Shown here: one piece after another, positions 11,201-22,065 of the stretch
How the letters are laid out: each line of letters opens with the position of its first letter
How positions within the stretch are numbered: the first letter of the stretch is position 1
Assembly (NCBI GenBank): GCA_032158295.1
Contig: CM063258.1
Coordinates: forward strand, 6,218,583-6,282,582
Origin: Pycnopodia helianthoides
Taxonomy: Eukaryota > Echinodermata > Asteroidea > Forcipulatida > Asteriidae
Reading direction: 5' to 3'
DNA: 64,000 nucleotides
Notes under the pieces: generated by a model
The model's input: only the letters and a program-made list of their open reading frames with translations
What the model was told of the DNA's origin: nothing
Database searches by the model: none
Made by a program: the position numbers and the translations under genes

Positions 11201-14200
11201 AAGTTGCTCGGTGCAAGATTTCTAATGGTTGCCAGAGACCCAAACAATAAAGGGTAGGAGTTCATGGAATTTAAGTAAAGTATTCAAAAGAAATACAAAA
11301 AGGGTAATTTAAGCAGTTCGCTTAACTCTTACGCAACACGCAGCGGTGGTCTTATAAATTAGTATTCGAGTTACTGTGTGTGTGTTAATTTGGCGGTGGT
11401 CGTGTCAATACGCCACGTGCGGTAAGGCACTGTGGCACGGACTCTATGGAGTCATGGGTCGTGGCCCCGGTCAAAAGGCACTGTGCCGGAGTTGTGCCTA
11501 ATGCCTTCGTCGAAGACCTGCTCCTTTCCTTCCTGTCGATCATGAGGCCTGTCATCTCTCTCCGGGCATGGGTCGATGATCGGCCGTTAAAAAACGGCTT
11601 TCCAACGGTCTGATTGTGCTTCAGAAACCTAACTGTCAAAAAATTATGAGCCATTAAAAATCTGTAAATGTCAGTGAGAAAACTTCTTTATATGGTTGTC
11701 CAAACTGCGTTTCATTGACGGAAAAAAAATTATTAATGGCTCAAAAGAAAGTTGCTTTTTGACTGGGATCAATTCTGAAGTGAACGGGCCCAATTTCATG
11801 GCTCTGCTAACCGCGGAATTCTGCACTAATGATCACCATTCTCCGCTTGCACGGCAAGCGCCGAATTTATGCGCTAGCTGTGTAAGCGTAGAATGCCTAG
11901 TAACGTGGAGTACGCACGCGCGCAAGCTGAAATTCCCTGTTAACCCGTAAAATAGGCTTGACATTAGCGCGGAATTCCCTGCTTCCGCAAGCGCCGATTC
12001 TTTGCTTCTGGTAAGCAGAGCCATGAAATTGGGCCCTGGTTAAAAGAAGTACCATTGTATACTTGCTCCCACCCTTTGAAAAGAAAAATTTAGAAAAGTA
12101 TCTTACATTTGTATATAAAAGTTGGGAGCTGAGTAAAACCATTAAATTTCCTGGTTTTTTTTTAGCACATTGTGCTCCAGAGCAGAAGAAAATATGATTT
12201 TTTTTTTTTTTTTTGCAGTGCTACATACGTACACCCACTAAGAGCAGAAACACCCGAGGAAGCAACCATTCTAGAAAGAGGGGAGATGAATAAGCAGCTG
12301 CGTCTCCAACGCTCGGAGCAGTCGTTATTCAAGAGCGCCCCACAGCTGAAGAGAGAGAACTCATTCATATGCTCTTTGTGGATACCCTCGATACAAAGTG
12401 AGTGGATCGGTGTGATGAACAAGTAAACCTTGAAATTATTTTTTTACGGCACAATTACAATTTTGAGAACTTGACAGTCTGAGATGACAGGTTGTCAAGA
12501 GTGAGACAAGGCAAAATACACCAACAACACTCATTTTGTGAGAAGGCGATTTTTTGTTTCTGTTGCGTTTTATTTTAGTTTATTATTTTAGTTTGATGGT
12601 GACTTGACCTGTGATACCTCGTACGTATTCATGATCGTGAGCCGAATTATCACAGGTCAAGTCACCATCACAAGCAAGTAGCTATTTTTGCTGTTTACCA
12701 AGCGCTCGCGCCAGTATTCATGCTTAGGGTAAATATGCATATGGGCAGTAGACTACCGCATGTGCTACAGTCTTGCACAGGGTTATTGTGTATTCGTAGT
12801 GGACTATTACATATGCAGTAGTCTAGCTACTGTTCATGCATTTTACAAAGCACACTGGTGAAGTACACACACATCCCAACCTCTTTCCACATGAAAGAAG
12901 GTGGCACATGTATTGACAATCCACATTTTCCCAAGCTCAATGATGCCTAACTAGAGAAGTATGACGTATAGTAAAACAAATATAACATGGGCCCAATTTC
13001 ATAGAGTTGCTTAAGCAGAAAATTTTGCTAAAAAAAATTCTGCTAAGCAAAAAAAAGGCAGGATACCAATCACAGATTGTACATGTGAAATGGCATATTG
13101 GCTGGTAACCTTATTCTGGTAAGCATAATTTTGTTTTGCTTAGCTACTTTTAGTACTTAAGCAGCTCTATGAAATTGGGACCTGGTTTATTTTGGGTGGG
13201 CCATCAATTTTAGCTCCTCTCTGTATTGGAAGTTGACAAGCTACATGTACTTCCCTCGGCTTCGTCTTGGGAACTAGTTTGTCAACTTCCAATACCCAGG
13301 GGAGCTAATTTCAACTGTCCACCCTCAAAACATGTATACTATTTCTATGCTTCCATGTTTTGGTTTTGTCTTGATCCAACCTCTCTGCTCATTTATTCTT
13401 GTTCTTGTTCCTTTTCTGTGCCGGCCTGTCCACCCATCAGGCATCTCACCACAAGCCTCGGCTTCAAGAAGATGCTTCCATACCGTAATTTTTAGACAAT
13501 TTCCTTGTATGTAATATTAATGCTTGTTAAATTTTTCATTTAGTATTGAAATGAATGGAGCTTTGAACTGATACCTGCAACCTACTTGCTGTGCCATTTC
13601 CAAATAAACCCTAACTAACTATTGCTCTCTCCCGAGCTAAAGTTGTGTGCGTGTTTGTGATTTGTGTTCCTTTTGTCCCTTGGGAAATCATAGGTGCCCA
13701 ACTTCATAAAGCGTGTAAGCATTAAAACTTGCTAAGTACAGAAAAATCTTGCTTAGTTGAAACAGGTGACCAGCCAAAATTTCATAGAGTTGACATTGTT
13801 GCCACTGGTTCTCAACTCATTTTTTGCTCAGCAAACTAATTTGCTAAGCATTTTTTTCTGCTTAAACAGCCTTTAGATTTTGCGCCCTGTTTGGTTTGAA
13901 ATGTAAGGTCATCATAATAGCTGTATTAAACCCACAGGTTCTTTAGGTTGGTAAGCAGTTTGCAAGAGACAGTTCTTCAACAGGTAGCCTTCAAGAGACT
14001 GTAACAGTGCTATTTGGTTGTATATTGGTTATTTTAGGTCTGCCTCCTTCAGCACAAGAACGAAGCCAACAAACTCGGTTTGGATGGAAGATTCTAAACT
14101 AAAAAATCTCCTCATCTGTTTCCCAGAGGTAAAAAAAAACCCAAAACCCAAAACTGTGCTCATCTTTTCTCTTGGCAGACAACTTATCAAGTCAGAGCTT

Positions 14201-17154
14201 TAAAACTTGTTTAAGTTTTTTAAAATTATTTAACTTGTATTTTGATATTAAAGGTAGGGTCATACTTTGATAATAACCCCAAAAAGAAATTATCAAATTT
14301 GTATGCAAAAGCCTACTTGTTATAATGATGGTAATTGGTAGTGAGCATCCTGCAATATTATCTCATCTGAAGTGCCCATGTTGATTAGAAATCAATAAAA
14401 GTATGTCAAAAAAAGTTGAATCCCCAAAGATCGCCTGCTGGTGACTTTTAGAGATTCAAATTTCCATGGATGGAACGTGGATGGATTCAATGTTCTTGAT
14501 GAAAAATATTGTGACAGTTTGTGTGCTGTTTTCTCAACGAGTAAACCTTATTCAGCTGAAACTTTCACAGGTGACTTTTATTGTATCTTTATTGATAATT
14601 TGGAGCATAAATCAACACATTTTGCGTTAACGAAAAACTATATATGATCCTATCTTTAAAGATGATCTTGTTTGACTAAACGTGATATTAATACACTTGA
14701 GCAAAACAAAATATCTTCCCTTGATTTATAAATGCTTTATTATTTTTCCCGCATGGTTATACGTAGCAACGAAACCTGTACAATAAAATCTTTGGTGGTT
14801 TTCTGATGAGGCAGGCGTTGGAACTGGCCTACGCAAATGCTGCAGTGTACTGGTGAGTGTAGTTTCTGTTATGTCGCCCGCTGCGCAGGGACTGTACAAA
14901 GATATAGGGTAGCCCTCGTTGAATTGTATTCTTTAACAATAATTAACAATACTAGTGGCAAGCCTGGAATTTTATCTTTGAAAGGGCAAGCCATTGTCAT
15001 TTTGCCAAGGGCACTTCCATTGGAAAATCTTAAAGTCTGTGGGAAACTTTTGAAGGGGCACTGAGGCCAAGACCAGGGGCAACAAAGGCCATGGCTTCCG
15101 TGGCCTCCATGTAATTCCAGTCCTGTCGTGGGGTTAGGGTGGGGGAGATCATTTTTAAGATCAAAAGAAAATTGTTTAAGAAATTTTTTTCGAAAATTGA
15201 TCATGTCTTACCCTATGTTCCTTCCTAGTCAAACAAGACCCATTTTCAAGTCGGTAGACAACATTCAGTTCCGAAAACCAGTTGAGGTCGGCGACCTGCT
15301 ATATCTTTCATCACAGGTAGGCGTTATTGCTTCTCTTGAATGACTTCTCCAAGTACGATATTGTACAACCAGGGGTGATTGATTTTGCCACGCCATTTTC
15401 CCCCGGAATGTCTTGCTTGACCATAACCCCTGGAACTTTGACTTTGAATTTTCCAAATATATTGGATAATTTAATTCCTGTGGTTGATCCACTCAACGCG
15501 CATGCTCAAAATGGTTACAGCCCCCCAAAAGCATCAAGTCATACAGCAAGTGGTCCTCTTTCATTCTTCTTTGATCTTGTGACATGTCTAACTGTATGCA
15601 GTTTAGGGTGACCGTGTAAAAACATGATTCATTTGAAGTGGATTGCGTCGAAATACTTGCATTTTGACATGCAGTTACTAAGCGCCCCACAAGCGCCTTA
15701 CAAGTGCTCGGAAGCTTTTGACAAGCGTGCACTCAGAGCAGTAGTTTCTTAGAGCCAATCAGCGTTGTTTTTCAGCCCATCCCTACCAGGGGTTAGTGAT
15801 GAGAGGTATTGATATGGACGGTGCGCTGCCCATGGTAACGAGGCTGGATATTGTATTATGTGAAACACATTTTTGCACATAGATTGCTGATGACACTCTG
15901 ACAGGCTCGCTTGCTTATATAACTTCATTCAGTCAAGCAAGCAAAAACATGAAACTGTTACCTAGTCTGTTCTATAGAAAAATCCAATGCAAATAAAACA
16001 AATTTCTTTTGGGGTTTTGCAGGTTGCCTTCACTGAGGGGCATTACATGCAGCTGAGGGTCCATGCTGAGGTCGTTGACCCAACGACTGGTGAACGAGAT
16101 ACCACAAACGTGTTCCACTTCACTGTCAAGTCATCAAGTCAGGGACCCATACCCATGGTCCGACCTAAAACCTATGGAGGTCAGTAGCGACAGCCAACAG
16201 TTGGGGATCAATAAGTTCCTTAGGCCGTATCCGAATTGGCCGCTACAGCTACGGCTACGACTTTTGCTGAGGGTATTGCTAAGAACGTACTTTTTTTTCA
16301 ACGCACTATGATGCAGAAATCTAGCCGTAGCCGTAGCTGTAGCTGCCAATTCGGACACGGCCTTCTATTTGTGGCCTTGGGGTGGACAAGGTCTTGATTT
16401 TAAGAACATCTGATTTCGAAATACATACTTACTTAATACATACATACACAGGGAAACTTCTGTACCATCAAGATCACAGCGCTTATGATGAGACAAAACA
16501 TAAAGCAACAAAAGATGCAAAATACAAAAATGGGAAAACAACCAATGGATACAAGCAAACATGTAATATTGTGGAAACACATGGGATTCAAATCCTTTCT
16601 TTAACAGTTGTGGAGAAGCAGTAGAACGTGAGGTTGTGGGTAGACTGTGCCGTAATTGAGGAGCAACAAAGACAAACAGGGTTCACCCCAAGGTTTTTCA
16701 AAACTGTGTGGCATTCTGGACCCAACTTTTTGAAATTTGGCCAAAGCACCCTGAATTGAAACGAGGTCCTCAGAATGTTATCTACTTGGTGTTTATCTTG
16801 GTTTTAAAAGCCCTAGAGTGCAGTTCAAATCCTACATTTTAGCAGCGAGTACCACAACGATTTGATAGACGCTATTTTTGCATCGGGATAAAGAATGTTA
16901 TTTGGTCTTTGCCCTTATACCGATGTGTAAGTTCAACTTGTATAATGTTGGGCCCCCTACTCTCTTTTATCCCAACAATGAATGTCTCCAGCATCCTTTG
17001 AGGGTTTTTGGTCTAGCTTTAGGGATTTTTACGAAGTGATTAATTTCATATCTTTGTTATTTTTCATGTGTTGACAGAATCAATGTTATTTCTGAATGGA
17101 AGAAGACACTTTTTGGAGTTTTTGAGGGAGAATCCTGATGAGGCAGCAACGTAG
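5241..17154 (+). CDS. ACOT9: Acyl-CoA thioesterase 9, mitochondrial (start exon missing)
   Basis: Hydrolyses acyl-CoA to free acid and CoA, with two hot-dog domains, in mitochondria. Coding exons: 5241-5347, 5976-6021, 7105-7305, 8766-8849, 9907-10010, 11177-11253, 12219-12397, 14038-14128, 14767-14852, 15229-15316, 16023-16179, 17078-17154, all with AG/GT borders. The first placed exon is arginine-rich with RWFSET, a plausible mitochondrial targeting and cleavage region. Family matches include MKDSY, NTVRIGKILEDLD, TALVDRI, NVTWAGKSSMEV, FLMVARD, VWMEDSKLK, KIFGGFLMR, FRKPVEVGDLLYLSSQ and TTNVFHF. Two exons are out of phase by exactly one base: 7105-7305 has one too many, best placed in TTTT at 7132-7135, and 12219-12397 one too few, best placed in CCCC at 12338-12341. 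With those corrections every junction is in phase and the family match is continuous. The initiating ATG is not identified. Sequencing error is likelier than a pseudogene because every splice site and all other exons are clean. Confidence 0.93.
6744..6963 (+). mobile_element. tRNA-derived SINE
   Basis: A tRNA-like head has a box-A-like ggctcagcggtctag and a canonical box B, ggttcgaaccc (6808-6818). It is followed by the family's tRNA-unrelated module (cacttgtgtccttgagcaag) and ends near a G-run. It lies in ACOT9 between the exons ending at 6021 and starting at 7105. The same body occurs at 7.5, 9.4, 18.1 and 59.7 kb. Confidence 0.8.
7415..8190 (+). repeat. Dispersed repeat (aggtagggtcatagattg family), split by a SINE
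   Basis: It begins aaaggtaggtcatagattgg, contains ttacttggtgagaagcactg, and ends with a degenerate inverted copy of its start (caatctatgaccttacctat). The element is interrupted at 7495-7873 by a tRNA-SINE and resumes with ttttgagaaaagattccctt. Other copies lie at 10052-10868, 14250-14660, 21712-22065, 37933-38055 and 54965-55495. It lies in an ACOT9 intron. Confidence 0.75.
7495..7873 (+). mobile_element. tRNA-derived SINE nested in another repeat
   Basis: Head gtggtcgagtggtctagttc, box B gggtttgaatccc (7566-7578), then the cacttgtgcccttgagcaag module and an A-rich tail (7850-7873). It sits inside the 7415-8190 repeat, so it is the younger insertion. Confidence 0.8.
8868..9160 (+). repeat. 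Dispersed repeat (caaattttacactggaccac family)
   Basis: It starts ggctcaaattttacactgga and ends near gagctacaag...tcaagccctg. It shares the gggccagtaaactcatgacc block and the attctggt/gtcttgta blocks with copies at 41357-41970 and 63650-64000. It lies in an ACOT9 intron. Confidence 0.7.
9368..9790 (+). mobile_element. tRNA-derived SINE with long tail
   Basis: The gtcgtggctgtacggtcaaa head, box B gggttcgaatcct (9440-9452) and the cactttgtgtccttgagcaag module are followed by cttcggatgggacgtaaagc and a 3' part ending aagcgctatataagaattgc. The last motif recurs in SINE/LINE tails at about 37670 and 59980. Confidence 0.75.
10052..10868 (+). repeat. Second aggtagggtcatagattg repeat, with internal insertion
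   Basis: It begins aagtagggtcatagattgat and ends ttctatgaccctacctttaa, an inverted copy of the start. About 360 bp (10098-10460) is inserted after the first 46 bp. The insert carries a small hairpin (gactagagcaagctagt) followed by tgaaacgttgag, a module also seen in weaker form near 36016, 39180 and 54180. Confidence 0.7.
11395..11660. other. G+C-rich island of unknown nature in an ACOT9 intron
   Basis: This stretch is visibly richer in G+C than its A+T-rich flanks and contains tandem-like pieces aaggcactgtggcacgg and aaggcactgtgccgg. An 89-codon frame runs on the minus strand, but I recognise no family, splice sites or start context that would support a gene. A diverged repeat copy is possible. 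Confidence 0.35.
11786..12036. repeat. Inverted-repeat element, gggcccaatttcatggctct ends
   Basis: The left end gggcccaatttcatggctct and the right end agagccatgaaattgggccc are exact inverted repeats of 20 bp; pairing continues imperfectly into the interior (ctgctaacc / ggtaagcag, gcggaattc on both sides). The outer 14 bp match the larger family at 12989-13184, so the two are related MITE-like subfamilies. Confidence 0.8.
12594..12670. repeat. Perfect 23-bp inverted repeat, 31-nt loop
   Basis: The arm at 12594-12616 begins tgatggtgacttgacctgtg, and 12648-12670 is its exact reverse complement. Between them are 31 bases (12617-12647). It lies in the ACOT9 intron after the 12219-12397 exon. It could be a minimal MITE or a small-RNA hairpin; perfect pairing of the full arm favours a young inverted-repeat element over a conserved microRNA. 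Confidence 0.85.
12989..13184. repeat. Inverted-repeat element, cccaatttcatagagctgc family
   Basis: A unit of about 195 bp with ends gggcccaatttcatagagtt and agctctatgaaattgggacc. The interior keeps the family's gcttagc...aggatacca and cacagattgtacatgtga blocks. At least ten more copies are in this window (13.7, 22.8, 23.1, 31.2, 31.4, 38.3, 47.4, 47.6, 50.5, 54.6, 57.9 kb). Confidence 0.85.
13205..13308. repeat. Long hairpin in an ACOT9 intron
   Basis: The arm containing gtattggaagttgacaa (13223-13239) pairs with ttgtcaacttccaatac (13278-13294). Outer agctcc/ggagct steps also pair. The loop is about 38 bases. It is probably a small inverted-repeat element. Confidence 0.7.
13690..13890. repeat. 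Degenerate cccaatttcatagagctgc-family copy
   Basis: It starts tgcccaacttcataaagc and ends with a decayed right end, ctgcttaaacagcctttaga. Internal gcttag motifs remain but the ends no longer pair well, so it is an older copy. Confidence 0.55.
14250..14660 (+). repeat. Third aggtagggtcatagattg-family copy
   Basis: It starts aaaggtagggtcatactttg and ends tatatgatcctatctttaaa, the inverted form of the start. It keeps the tgtgacagtttgtgtgctgt and cagctgaaactttcacaggt blocks. It lies in the ACOT9 intron between 14128 and 14767. Confidence 0.7.
14962..15121. repeat. Dispersed 160-bp element (cctggaattttatctttgaa)
   Basis: It starts gcctggaattttatctttga and ends catgtaattccagtcctg, so the ends are short inverted repeats (ggaatt/aattcc). 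Copies on the opposite strand lie at 26506-26612 (partial), 29567-29741 and 31022-31176. Shared core: gggcacttccattggaaaat. Confidence 0.75.
15355..15870 (+). repeat. Dispersed repeat of about 500 bp (cgtgtaaaaacatgattc family)
   Basis: It shares long blocks with 17278-17670 (same strand) and with 30030-30480 and 36782-36915 (opposite strand): cttctttgatcttgtgac, gcagtttagggtgacc, gccaatcagcg, and the terminal gctgcccatggtaacgaggc. The first two copies lie within 2 kb of each other in the 3' part of ACOT9. Confidence 0.7.
16224..16370. repeat. Palindromic element with gctacagctacggctac arms
   Basis: The left arm, cgtatccgaattggccgctacagctacggcta, has its near-complement at the right end (ctagccgtagccgtagctgtagctgccaattcggacac). 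A second, equally palindromic copy is at 36365-36497 and a remnant near 46376-46435. It is a MITE-like family. Confidence 0.8.
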
Positions 17155-17277
17155 AACAGCAATGTGGAGGATAGGGCTAGGGAGGAGGGGCAAAAAGCCT
17201 CCGCCCCCCCCCCCTTTTCGTAAAGGGTATAGCAACCTCGTCCCAAGGAGTGTACAATCTTGCTGCGCAATTTTTCG

Positions 17278-17670
17278 GTCATAACCCCTGGAAGTGTGGC
17301 TTTGAAATATCCAAATGCATTGGATATTTTAAATAGTCCTTTGGGTGACCCATTCTATGTCGGAGCCATACGCTGAGCATGCTATCAAAAGATGCATCAA
17401 GTCAAAGAGCAACTGGTACCCTCTTATTCTTCTTTGATCTGGTGATACGTCTACCTGTTGCAGTTTAGGGTGACCATGTAAAAAAAGTGATTAATTTAAG
17501 TAGATTTCGTAAAAATGCTTGTGCCATACAAGTGCCCTACAAGCGCTCGAAAGTTTTTAACAAACGTGGAGGCAGAGCAGTCGCTTTTGGTTAGCCAATC
17601 AGCGATGTTTTTCAGGGGTTGGTGACAAGAGGTTTCAAAACTGTGCTCTGCCCATGGTAGTGAGGCTGGG
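17278..17670 (+). repeat. Copy of the cgtgtaaaaacatgattc repeat family
   Basis: It aligns with 15355-15870 over cataacccctggaa, cttctttgatctggtgat, gcagtttagggtgacc, gccaatcagcg and ctctgcccatggtagtgagg. It is shorter, lacking part of the middle. Confidence 0.7.
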
Positions 17671-18073
17671 GGTACAGATCTTATGCGTCAACGTGACAGA
17701 TCGCACATGTGCTTTTCAAACTGCCATTTGTTGGTGATCACGTCTCACATAAGAAAAGTACACGGCCGATGTTTATCATCAATATTTGACAGGTTCGAGC
17801 GGGAACTTTGTCATCATTTACAAAAACTGAGATATATTAGGGGCCTATGTCCCCTAATGAAAGCATGGACACGCTTCATGATAAAGATTTTTGTATACGA
17901 TCTCGCCGCTTAGCAAGTGGATTAAAGAAGGAAATTGTTTTCTTTTCAACTCATGTGTCAGCCAAGGTCTACACAGAAATTAGTACAAAAATATGCAAAT
18001 GCCATCGTGCAATTTTGAACACAAATTATCTCTTATATTAGCTGATATTTTTAGAGTAAGCATTATGTTAACC

Positions 18074-18420
18074 TTGTGGCGGGTCGTGTCTGAGCAGTAT
18101 GACACTGACTCAAGCTCTGGTGTTTCTGATCAGCAGAGTGTGGGTTCCAGTCCCTGTCGTGGCACTTGTGTCTTTGAGCAAGATACTTTACCATACTTGC
18201 TTTGTCCTTCGGATGGGACATTAAGCCGTAGGCCCCGTGTACTAGGATTGGTAGTGCACGCAAAAGAACCCACAACACTTATCGTGGACGAGTAGGGGTT
18301 AACCCCGGTGTTTCTGGTTCACACACCCTTGTTACACGTTTCCTCAGGCTCGCCGGCTACAGTGATATTGATTAAGTTCACTTATGAGGCATCCTTGGTT
18401 TCATTAATACCAGAAATATA
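18074..18420 (+). mobile_element. tRNA-derived SINE
   Basis: Head gtggcgggtcgtgtctgagc, a diverged box B (gggttccagtccc, about 18143-18155), the cacttgtgtctttgagcaag module, cttcggatgggacattaagc and a long 3' part. It aligns with 9368-9600 across the whole body. Confidence 0.75.
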
Positions 18421-19278
18421 TAATAATAATAAAATGAGGTAAATCAAATATATGACACAACTCTTGCATTCACTTGACTTTGATTAATGAAATAGTTTCT
18501 AATCAAATGATAGAAAATTTCATTTGACAGAATGATTTGTTTTATGTAATGTAACACAGTGCATTTTTATTCTTATTTTGATATTATGAATTCTGCATAA
18601 CCAAATTAAGAAACAGTTGTAGAAAAAGAAAATGTTGGACGTGCAGTTCCTTCCTCCATGGTATTTGTTTTGTTTTAATTATTTATTTTTGCAAGTTGAT
18701 CTTAAACATGTAGTCATTAAAGCTGGTTATACTGTTCAAATCAGTACTTTTCTTGAATCTAATTTATTTGTTTTAGTGAATCTCTTTGTTGATTTTAGTA
18801 CAGTACCTTTAAAGACAAAGTAAATCTTTTGTTTAGTTGTTTGTTTTGCAACAACTGAAAAGTAAAACAGATTGGACAGTTTATGTTTTATAAAAATGTA
18901 GTTATGCTGCTTTAATAAATTATGTTTTTTTGAAGAGATAAATTGCTTTGGTTGTATTTTACTTAAATCATTTCAATCCAAATGCCCAAAGCGCAAGTGG
19001 AAAGTTCTACAAATTGGGGCAAACGATCACGAACCATTGAACTTTTTGATAAATTTCGCCCGCTATACATAAAATACGCTAGTGTCTGGGTCCCATTCTT
19101 ATTTTTACAACTGCTGTAGAAAAGCATGGATATAAGTCTTAGACTGGTAACTTTATTTTTCACGCACGTTGCTAATGCTTAATTATCTTTTATTAGTTAC
19201 TCGTTGGGAATTTCGTTGTCAAGATTTGACGTTTTTCTACACCCTTTGCAAGTCATTAACTTCGAGTTGAATGTTACC

Positions 19279-20540
19279 ATGGCTGAAGGGAGGCATGCAA
19301 TGTCTAGAGCCACATTTTACGATGAGGCGAGGAGTTACTGGGAGCAAATTAGCCCAACTGTGAATGGAATGCTAGGCGGGTATGGAAAAATCTCCAATAT
19401 TGACGTCAAAGGGTCCATCAACTTTCTCAAACCAATGTTGCTGGTTAGTGATAGTGTTTCTATTTCTTCACAAACCTGCCGATAAATTATAACACTTTCT
19501 AAGTTTATAAATACTTAATATGCAGTCAGTAATCCGGTTTGAATTGAAACCACCTCATTCTTAATATGTTTTATTTCAAGATTAATTAAAGAAATTTTGT
19601 TGGCCATGGTTGAGGCTTGTGTTCATGATGATGAAGTACAGTTTTTTATTTATTTATTTATTTATTTATTTTTTTTGGGGGGGGGGGTGTTAATTCTTTA
19701 CAAATTAACATTTAACAAACAAACTTCCCATTATTGTCTAATTGAAACAGCAATTTGTCAATTTATTTCGAGGGCAATCATTTACTAATACTAGCTTATT
19801 TATAAGGTGTTTGTTGATTAAGACGACCTGGCAGTTTGCACATTTAAATTTAAAAAGAAACTTGTCAACATCAGTTCTGAACCTGGAAAAAGATGCTGAT
19901 TCTTTCAATGTTGGGAGCTGGATTCAGCTTGTTTTCCCAGAATTTTTCTCTTTCTTGATTCTAGTGACATGAACATAAATGATTTCTGAACTGTAACCTG
20001 TAAATTGTATTTTATTTTATTTGGCAGTGCGAATGGAAAGAACGAGTTGGATCTGAAAGAGCGCTAGACTGTGGTGCTGGTATTGGCCGTGTCACAAAAC
20101 ACACTCTACTGCCATTATTTCAGACAGTTGATCTCGTCGAACAAGAGCAGAAATTCCTCGACCAAGCTCCTGTGTTCCTCGAAGAAGGAGCATCCAAAAT
20201 CGGGAAATACATCTGTTGTGGACTGCAAGAATTTGTTCCACGACCCAAACACTACGACGTCATCTGGTGTCAGTGGGTCTTGGGTCATCTCACTGATAAG
20301 CATCTTGTCGACTTCTTCAAGAGGTGCAAAGAAGGGCTGAAGGACGGGGGTGTCATCTGCGTCAAGGAGAACATTTCAAAGGAGGGCTATGTTTACGATG
20401 AACAGGACAGTAGCGTCACACGATCATCCAAGGAGCTGATGAAGATTTTCACAAAAGCTGGACTCACTGTCATGAAGGAAGAAATCCAAATGAACTTTCC
20501 GCTGGAGATTTATACCGTCAAGATGTTTGCTCTCAGATGA
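19279..20540 (+). CDS. NTMT1: N-terminal Xaa-Pro-Lys N-methyltransferase 1
   Basis: Transfers methyl groups from S-adenosylmethionine to the alpha-amino group of proteins starting X-Pro-Lys (RCC1 and histone-variant type substrates in animals), mainly in the nucleus. There are two exons, 19279-19443 and 20028-20540, joined in phase 0, giving 225 residues (human is 223). The N-terminal part has YWEQISPTVNGMLGGYG (about 20-36). The SAM-binding motif I, ALDCGAGIGR, is at 67-76. Further on are CCGLQEF, DVIWCQWVLGHLTD (the substrate-channel His is in HLTD), VKEN with the conserved Asn, and the Asp of DSSV. It ends MFALR, as in the human enzyme. The ATG at 19279 is chosen because it is in frame and gives family length; a Met at 19300 is a weaker alternative. 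Candidate polyadenylation signals AATAAA lie at 21178 and 21633. Confidence 0.97.
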
Positions 20541-21711
20541 GCTAGATTACCTTGTCCCCAGAGTTGATTTTTTCATTTTGTGTACTGAAAATTTTCAGTG
20601 AATGTTTCTGACATTTTATCGACATGCAAAGTTACATACCAAAGTCTTCCTCCAAATGAAATCATGCTCATTCGTGGTGAGGTTTGTCAGGCTAGCTTTA
20701 CTTTAGTCTTTCGGGGTTCTGCCCAGGATTTCTTTAGTGGTGAAAAAATGTTTCCCTGGAAACCATTGCGAGTCGGATCAGTTACACGGTAAATCATATA
20801 AAGAGATTCAAATCAAAGAAGTACTCAAAATTCATGGCTTGGGATACCATTTTTACTGGTAAATACCCAATTTTACATTTCGTTGAAAACCTTTAAAAGA
20901 AAATTGCAAGTGTCATTTAAAAATTTTGAAAATGTGTGGTGGTCGGAAACAGAAAATTCTGACTGAGGTGGTTGGGGAATCCTGACTGCCGGGCAGGTTT
21001 TCCGGCACCAACTACTATGGGCAGAACCCTGGTCTTTCTTTTGAAAGAAGACTTGGTAATAGGAAATGTCACCAATCTTTTCATACTGATGCTGACAACT
21101 TCTTCCTTGAAAATTATGTTTTTGTCAAGAAAACAGTTTGACTTGGGTCTTTGTAAACTGCTTTGACAGGCAACAAAAATAAACTAGTAAAAAAAAAACA
21201 CAAAATGTTGATTCTTTTTGTAAATGTGAGCTGTATTCGGCAAGATTTATAAGTTATGTATGACATTAAAAAGTTGTTGATATTAGGTGAATGTTTTTGA
21301 GAAACAAAATGAATACCACAATCTTTTCAATGATTAGTAAGCAAAATTAAAAACTTGTTTGTTTACTTTAGCCCCAATTTTGACAATTTTTTTTTTTAAA
21401 TTAGTGAGGAATCATGTTGAAAACATCAAAATTTAGGAACAAAAATTGCCCTTCAAACCTACAGATTAAGTGGTTTGAGTTAAATACACCTCAAAACATC
21501 AACCCAAAGATCACATTTTATACAAAAATCATTGTTTCTTAAAAAGAATGAGTTAAACGCTTCTACATGAATGTAAATTCAATTTGGATCATTTTTATCA
21601 CCCATGTGTTGTGATGTCCAGTCCAGTGTTGAAATAAAGTAATGCTTTTTAGACAAAATGTCAAAGTCGATTCGTTTTCCCCTTTTTTCATGGTTTTGAT
21701 TGCAATACTTA

Positions 21712-22065
21712 AAGGGAAGGTATATGATTGGTAATTACTCTAAATTAAAGGCAATAAAAACTTACTAGGACAGAAGTACAGCAACTTTCGATAGAATAAA
21801 GCATTTTTATATTTTTTTTAACAATGTGGATATGGCAAAAGATGCCAGTTTTTATCCCCCAAAATTTGAATCTGATCATATTCCTATTTGGGATTATTTT
21901 TTATGCCTGGACATATTCGCTGCGGATTTTAGCAATGTTTAAAAAATGCGACCACCTTTTGAAATGAAATTTTCACAGGTTAGTATTATTGTATTATCTA
22001 CATTTATATTGGATTCAAACAATCAATTGGTCCCCAAAACCAAAGTTATACTTTGCCTTTAAGTA
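21712..22065 (+). repeat. Diverged aggtagggtcatagattg-family copy
   Basis: It starts aaagggaaggtatatgattg, keeps aaaaacttactaggacagaa and ends caaagttatactttgccttt. Similarity to the ACOT9-intron copies is weaker, so the copy is older or belongs to a subfamily. Confidence 0.55.

Larger units (their letters stand above)
17155..19278. other. ACOT9-NTMT1 intergenic region
   Basis: It holds the ACOT9 3' flank, a second copy of the 15355 repeat family (17278-17670) and a tRNA-SINE (18074-18420). The remainder, 18421-19200, is A+T-rich with no recognisable exon and should contain the NTMT1 promoter and any 5' UTR. A C-run at 17204-17214 is a likely assembly weak point. Confidence 0.55.

Noticed and set aside
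11385..11654. 89-codon minus-strand gene in an ACOT9 intron
   Set aside because: No family resemblance, no splice or start support; the G+C-rich composition is more simply a repeat.
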